DNA from: Coriaria nepalensis | Lineage: Eukaryota; Streptophyta; Magnoliopsida; Cucurbitales; Coriariaceae | Assembly (NCBI GenBank): GCA_027186245.1 | Contig: CP114492.1 | Coordinates: 5,158,501 to 5,222,500 of the forward strand | DNA length: 64,000 bases | Direction: 5' to 3' | Shown here: piece by piece, positions 61,101 through 64,000 of the stretch | Numbering within the stretch: the first letter of the stretch is position 1 | How the letters are laid out: every line of letters starts with the position of its first letter | Translations under genes and position numbers: made by a program | The notes under the pieces: generated by a model | Database searches by the model: none | The model's input: the letters and a program-made list of their open reading frames with translations, nothing else | What the model was told of the DNA's origin: nothing

Positions 61101-63419
61101 AACACTAAGGCCAAATATCGACAATATTTAAGAACATAATTAGGGTTAATAAGGAAGATGATAATGTTGGTATAGTACTATTGAGGGATGAAATTTAATA
61201 GTGGGTTGGGAGGAGTGATGGGATTCGATTTTGGGAAGATAGGTAGAATTAGGGTTTTATATTAAAGGATAAGAGTGTGTTTTGCAATAGTTTCCTTTAT
61301 TTTTATTTTAGAATAATTTTTTTTTTGTAAACTATAAAATAAGTGTGAGAAAATAGTTTTTAATTGAAATTTTCTTTTGATTCATTAAATTATTAAAAAT
61401 TATTTTTTGGATTATTATATAAAATGTTTTCTTAAAATATAGAAAATAGCTTTAGGATGCTCCCCAAAAACTGTTTTTATAAACCAATTTTCAGAAAACA
61501 ATTTTCGCAAAACTATAATATAAAAATACAGCCAAATACTTATTTTCTCAATTTAGAGAACACAAAACTTGTTCTCAAATAATTATCAAACACACCCTAA
61601 GTTTTCTAGAACTTTTACATTGATAGCTGTTAAATCTCGTAAGGAAAAAGATTTTGGGTTGTGGGATAAATTTTGTTGGAAATGGAAGATTTTTCTAGAT
61701 AGAATTGTTTAATTGTATGGTGTCATTATTGATGAGTTTTAAAATTGGTGAGTTATTTTAGTCTTTGTGAAAGCGAGGATAATATATTATTTTGCCATAT
61801 TTGATGGAGAACATAGATTTTCTTTAAGATCGGTGCCTAAAATGAGCGGCTTAGGGGAGGGGGAATTTTCATTTCTAAAAACAATAAAAATATGTAAGGA
61901 ACCCACTCAAGAAGTTCAATATGGAAGCTAGCAAACCAATCTTTACTCCACTGTTTGCAAATGAAAATCATTTCAAGGAAGATGGCTCTGAAAGGTGGAT
62001 GAGAATCTCTAGAGAAGGTTGATTTGAGAACTAAAGTACCTCATTACAACCGGACCATACTTTATGCATTCAGTCAGCTTATCATCGATGTTTTATGTAT
62101 AGTCGAAGCCAAATTCAGCTTGGATCAGCTAAGAGAGTTTTCAGTATCTCAAGGTGCAACAGATTTGGGGATTGGGTAGGGTCAATAGATAATCTCAAAA
62201 GTACAATTGGGTCCTACTTCTTACTTAACTCAGGTGTGTTCTATTGCAGCTCAAAGAAGCAAATAATAGTTGACCAATCCACAACAGAAGTGTTGTACAT
62301 GGCAGCTGCATACAGCAACTAACGAAGCCACTTGGCTTAGAAATATCCTAAGTGATATTGGATTTCTCAAAATTACTCCTAGATTCATCTATTTTGGCAG
62401 CAAATTGACGATATTACTCCTAGATTCATCTATTTGACTGCAAATTGACGATAGCAAAGACATTCAAGTAAAGTTTCATGCCACTAGAGAAATGATTAAG
62501 GAAGGTGAAATCAAGCTCATCCTCTGCTCCTCAAAGAATAAAATGCAAACACATTCATTATCCACATTTAATTTGAGATTGTAAAGACGTGTGCGAAGCT
62601 AAATTATTAGTGGTATTAGAAGCTATGAGCATTGTGGTCTCTCGTGTGGATATGAAGCAGGGAAGAATTATGGTGGAAAGTGATAATTATAAATCAGTAT
62701 TGCTATGGTTCAATGAAGAGATGACTTGTGGTTATGTCATTTTGAGATGAATATCCTTGTATGTGTGTTAACGAGAAGGGGAAAAAAGTGTTGAGTTAGC
62801 AGTATAGTATAAGTGGGATGTTTGGTTGGATAATCTCCATTGTAAGCATCTTCCAGAACGCGATGCTTTCTTTCCTAGGTTTTTCCTAGTAATTATGATT
62901 ATTTTTTAATAAATAAGGATAAATTAGGTAGTATTATGTATATATGATCATGAAGAAATTAAATATGTCGCAGTATGAATCAAAATCTAAAATGACCTGC
63001 ATCTTCATTCCATCTTCCGCCATCCACAAGTAATCTGGAATTCTTGCAAGATGCTTCTTAATATAGTCGCTATTGGAATCTTCCACCCAGCAAGCCAACA
63101 TACATAAAGGCTGTTGAATTGATGAAACCAGATTCATATGTAAAGTTAGAACTAGTATCATACTGCCATTCATGGATACAAAAATCAAAAGTAATCTAAT
63201 ATGCAACAAACAAAATTATACGTATACCTTTTCCACACATCCAATATCTATGTAGCGACTATTTTCATCTTCATAATGAATATGCCCCATCGTTTTGTTT
63301 AGAGCTCTTTCTCTTATTAGCTTGTTAAAGGGCCAACGAGTCATAAGAGGTTCACTCACCATATACAGCGTATCCCAAAGTAGATCTTGTACCACAGGAT
63401 GCGGGAAGTAGAGGTCCTC
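52796..63419 (-). CDS. Oxidosqualene cyclase (triterpene/sterol synthase), 5' end beyond window
   Basis: Membrane-associated ER enzyme that cyclises 2,3-oxidosqualene to a triterpene or sterol skeleton. Exons on the minus strand: 63228-63419, 62997-63110, 60866-60985, 60543-60665, 55077-55175, 54923-54979, 54590-54636, 54190-54333, 53913-54090, 53727-53807, 53077-53160 and 52796-52915 (TAA). All phases join, giving about 452 residues, roughly the last 60% of a ~760-residue enzyme. The catalytic DCTAE motif is present. Exon sizes match the conserved plant OSC gene structure. The sequence looks closer to pentacyclic triterpene synthases (beta-amyrin/lupeol type) than to cycloartenol synthase, but the product-determining MWCYCR-type region lies off the window, so I give no product or symbol. 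One splice donor is GC instead of GT. Confidence 0.92.
55296..55686 (+). repeat. 5' LTR of copia element 3
   Basis: About 391 bp, TGTAAAATATT..TTGACA. The first half holds repeated (A)TCGAGTACGTC-type units. It is about 35 bp longer than the 3' LTR because of extra units. Confidence 0.85.
56093..56650 (+). pseudogene. Copia gag pseudogene (element 3)
   Basis: The frame at 56093-56431 carries the copia gag core ([22 protein letters not shown]). After a stop, a zinc knuckle [14 protein letters not shown] (CX2CX4HX4C) is at about 56,557-56,600. Upstream of 56093 gag is frameshifted. Confidence 0.75.
56870..58121 (+). pseudogene. Copia protease and integrase pseudogene (element 3)
   Basis: Protease (DSGASNHM at about 56,885; [15 protein letters not shown] near 57,050) continues open to 57,218. 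The pre-integrase motif [10 protein letters not shown] is at about 57,335. The integrase core follows with [24 protein letters not shown] and NGLEFVN, then [18 protein letters not shown] (stop at 57792-57794), and continues open to 58,121. Other in-frame stops lie near 57,496 and 57,653. Confidence 0.8.
58600..60061 (+). pseudogene. Copia RT and RNase H pseudogene (element 3)
   Basis: RT begins with the [26 protein letters not shown] block near 58,695, then ETFSPIAKM. The catalytic YVDDI is at about 59,130. [14 protein letters not shown] block precedes a stop at 59,285. The region with [20 protein letters not shown] is at 59,440-59,510. RNase H ([41 protein letters not shown]) runs to a natural-looking end at 60,061. 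Confidence 0.8.
60130..60486 (+). repeat. 3' LTR of copia element 3
   Basis: About 357 bp, TGCTGATATAG..TTAACC. It has the same order as the 5' LTR: CATTCATGTTAGTG, TCGAGTACGTC repeats, CAAGCTCTCACACTC, GGAAATCA.TTAG, AGAAGCTCTTTCTCTTTGTAATT. Many substitutions and indels show an old insertion. Confidence 0.85.
60543..63419 (-). CDS. Cyclase exons through the DCTAE active site
   Basis: Four exons (192, 114, 120 and 123 nt, all phase 0). The first begins EDLYFPHP and contains TRWPFNKL and [10 protein letters not shown], strongly conserved OSC landmarks. The second has [24 protein letters not shown]. The third is [18 protein letters not shown]. The fourth ends [13 protein letters not shown] and contains the catalytic Asp of DCTAE that protonates the epoxide. 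Plants usually have DCTAEG or DCTAEA; here Asn follows Glu. The donor at 60542 lies next to the copia 3' LTR, with about 50 bp between them. Confidence 0.92.
61880..62580 (+). pseudogene. Copia RT/RNase H relic in a cyclase intron
   Basis: Plus-strand pieces: [15 protein letters not shown] near 61,912; [14 protein letters not shown] at about 62,098; RNase H with [22 protein letters not shown] and [15 protein letters not shown] at 62,180-62,300; an [17 protein letters not shown] piece near 62,325; and [20 protein letters not shown] at about 62,480. Frames change repeatedly. A 49 bp tandem duplication (62,371-62,457) interrupts it. No LTRs found. Confidence 0.7.
62585..62760 (+). pseudogene. 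RNase H-like (RVT_3, LINE-type) relic
   Basis: A plus-strand segment reads [18 protein letters not shown], then [16 protein letters not shown], which fits the RNase H fold found in plant non-LTR reverse transcriptase relatives (EA.L..A, then VESD). It adjoins the copia relic without a clear boundary. Short, with no catalytic upstream part visible. Confidence 0.4.
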
Positions 63420-64000
63420 CTGCATGATACATACATTTCTTATTTTGGTAATAATTTCTACTATAACTTATTTTATTTTATTAATTAGCTATTTATGTAG
63501 AACTAAGAATCTAGCATTTGTTAATATCCTTATTATTTGTAGTATAGTTAATTTATTTTATCGAAAAACATCACAAAATTGAAAACCCACTTCTCAAATA
63601 ATATCTACAATGAAATGTCACTCTAACTTATTGACCAGTTACCACTAAATGATATTCTCTTGAAAGAAGTCTGAAGATTCTTCTCCTATCAAATGAGCAT
63701 TTTATCTACCCCAAGGTCAAACCTAAAAGTCTTATAAGTTGTGGCAATTTGTAAAACTTTGGAGTGACATATCTTTTATATACATTAGGTTACCAAAACT
63801 TCTGTGAATATATTCCCAACATAAACAATTAAAAAATAATTGCAAAATAATCTCCTACTATTGACAATCGAGGTAATATAATGCGGCTTGTTCTACCTAA
63901 CTAGCATTCCAGTCGGTATCAATTTTATCGACAGTGAAATTGATGAAGAAACTAAAGTTCAACAATTGAAAATTTATAGGAGGAAAACTTATTTATGAAA
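63420..64000. other. Cyclase intron sequence, no exon found
   Basis: AT-rich sequence upstream (in gene direction) of the EDLYFPHP exon. I looked on the minus strand for the preceding exon (the region just before EDLYYPHP in the family) and did not find it, so it should lie beyond position 64000. Confidence 0.6.

Noticed and set aside
1..64000. CRISPR arrays, operons or phage genes
   Set aside because: No regularly spaced short repeats or dense unspliced gene clusters exist; everything fits a plant nuclear genome.

Overview
This window is nuclear DNA from a flowering plant, most likely a eudicot. The evidence is AT-rich sequence with many introns, two plant genes recognisable exon by exon, and nested Ty1/copia and Ty3/gypsy LTR retrotransposons. 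No prokaryotic operons, CRISPR arrays or intact tRNA/rRNA genes were seen. I cannot name the species.

Layout. (1) 1-18,584, minus strand: a RecQ-family DNA helicase gene of the plant RECQL2 (MED34) type. I could place 18 exons that join in frame with GT-AG introns (about 570 residues, all helicase motifs intact). The last C-terminal exon(s) lie beyond position 1. Its introns hold three ~165 bp tandem repeats, a tRNA-derived SINE-like element, a short plastid 23S rRNA-like fragment, and a 4.65 kb antisense Ty3/gypsy element (9,831-14,482) with a perfect 5 bp target duplication. (2) 18,585-24,873: the 5' flank of RECQL2, then AT-rich DNA with no host gene. (3) 24,874-52,260: a nest of retrotransposon remains. 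It contains a minus-strand copia element (24,874-30,745), a second minus-strand copia (about 31,180-37,803), an isolated copia LTR (39,222-41,049) between oppositely oriented gypsy LTR fragments, a minus-strand chromodomain-type gypsy element (43,023 to about 50,700) lying in a degraded DUF1985-like fragment, and a plus-strand copia pol relic (51,090-52,260). (4) 52,796 to beyond 64,000, minus strand: an oxidosqualene cyclase (triterpene/sterol synthase) gene. Twelve exons covering about the last 450 residues are visible and the N-terminal exons are off the right edge. One intron carries an antisense copia element (55,296-60,486) and another carries further retroelement relics.

Function. The two host genes have no evident functional link. 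RECQL2 is a 3'-5' DNA helicase for genome maintenance, and the cyclase folds 2,3-oxidosqualene into a triterpene skeleton. All recognisable elements inside their introns with clear coding orientation run antisense to the host gene. I found no convincing unknown biological system. The most notable points are a GC (non-GT) splice donor in the cyclase, the internally deleted gypsy element with a duplicated integrase segment, organelle-like inserts, and an inverted LTR arrangement that could form a hairpin transcript.
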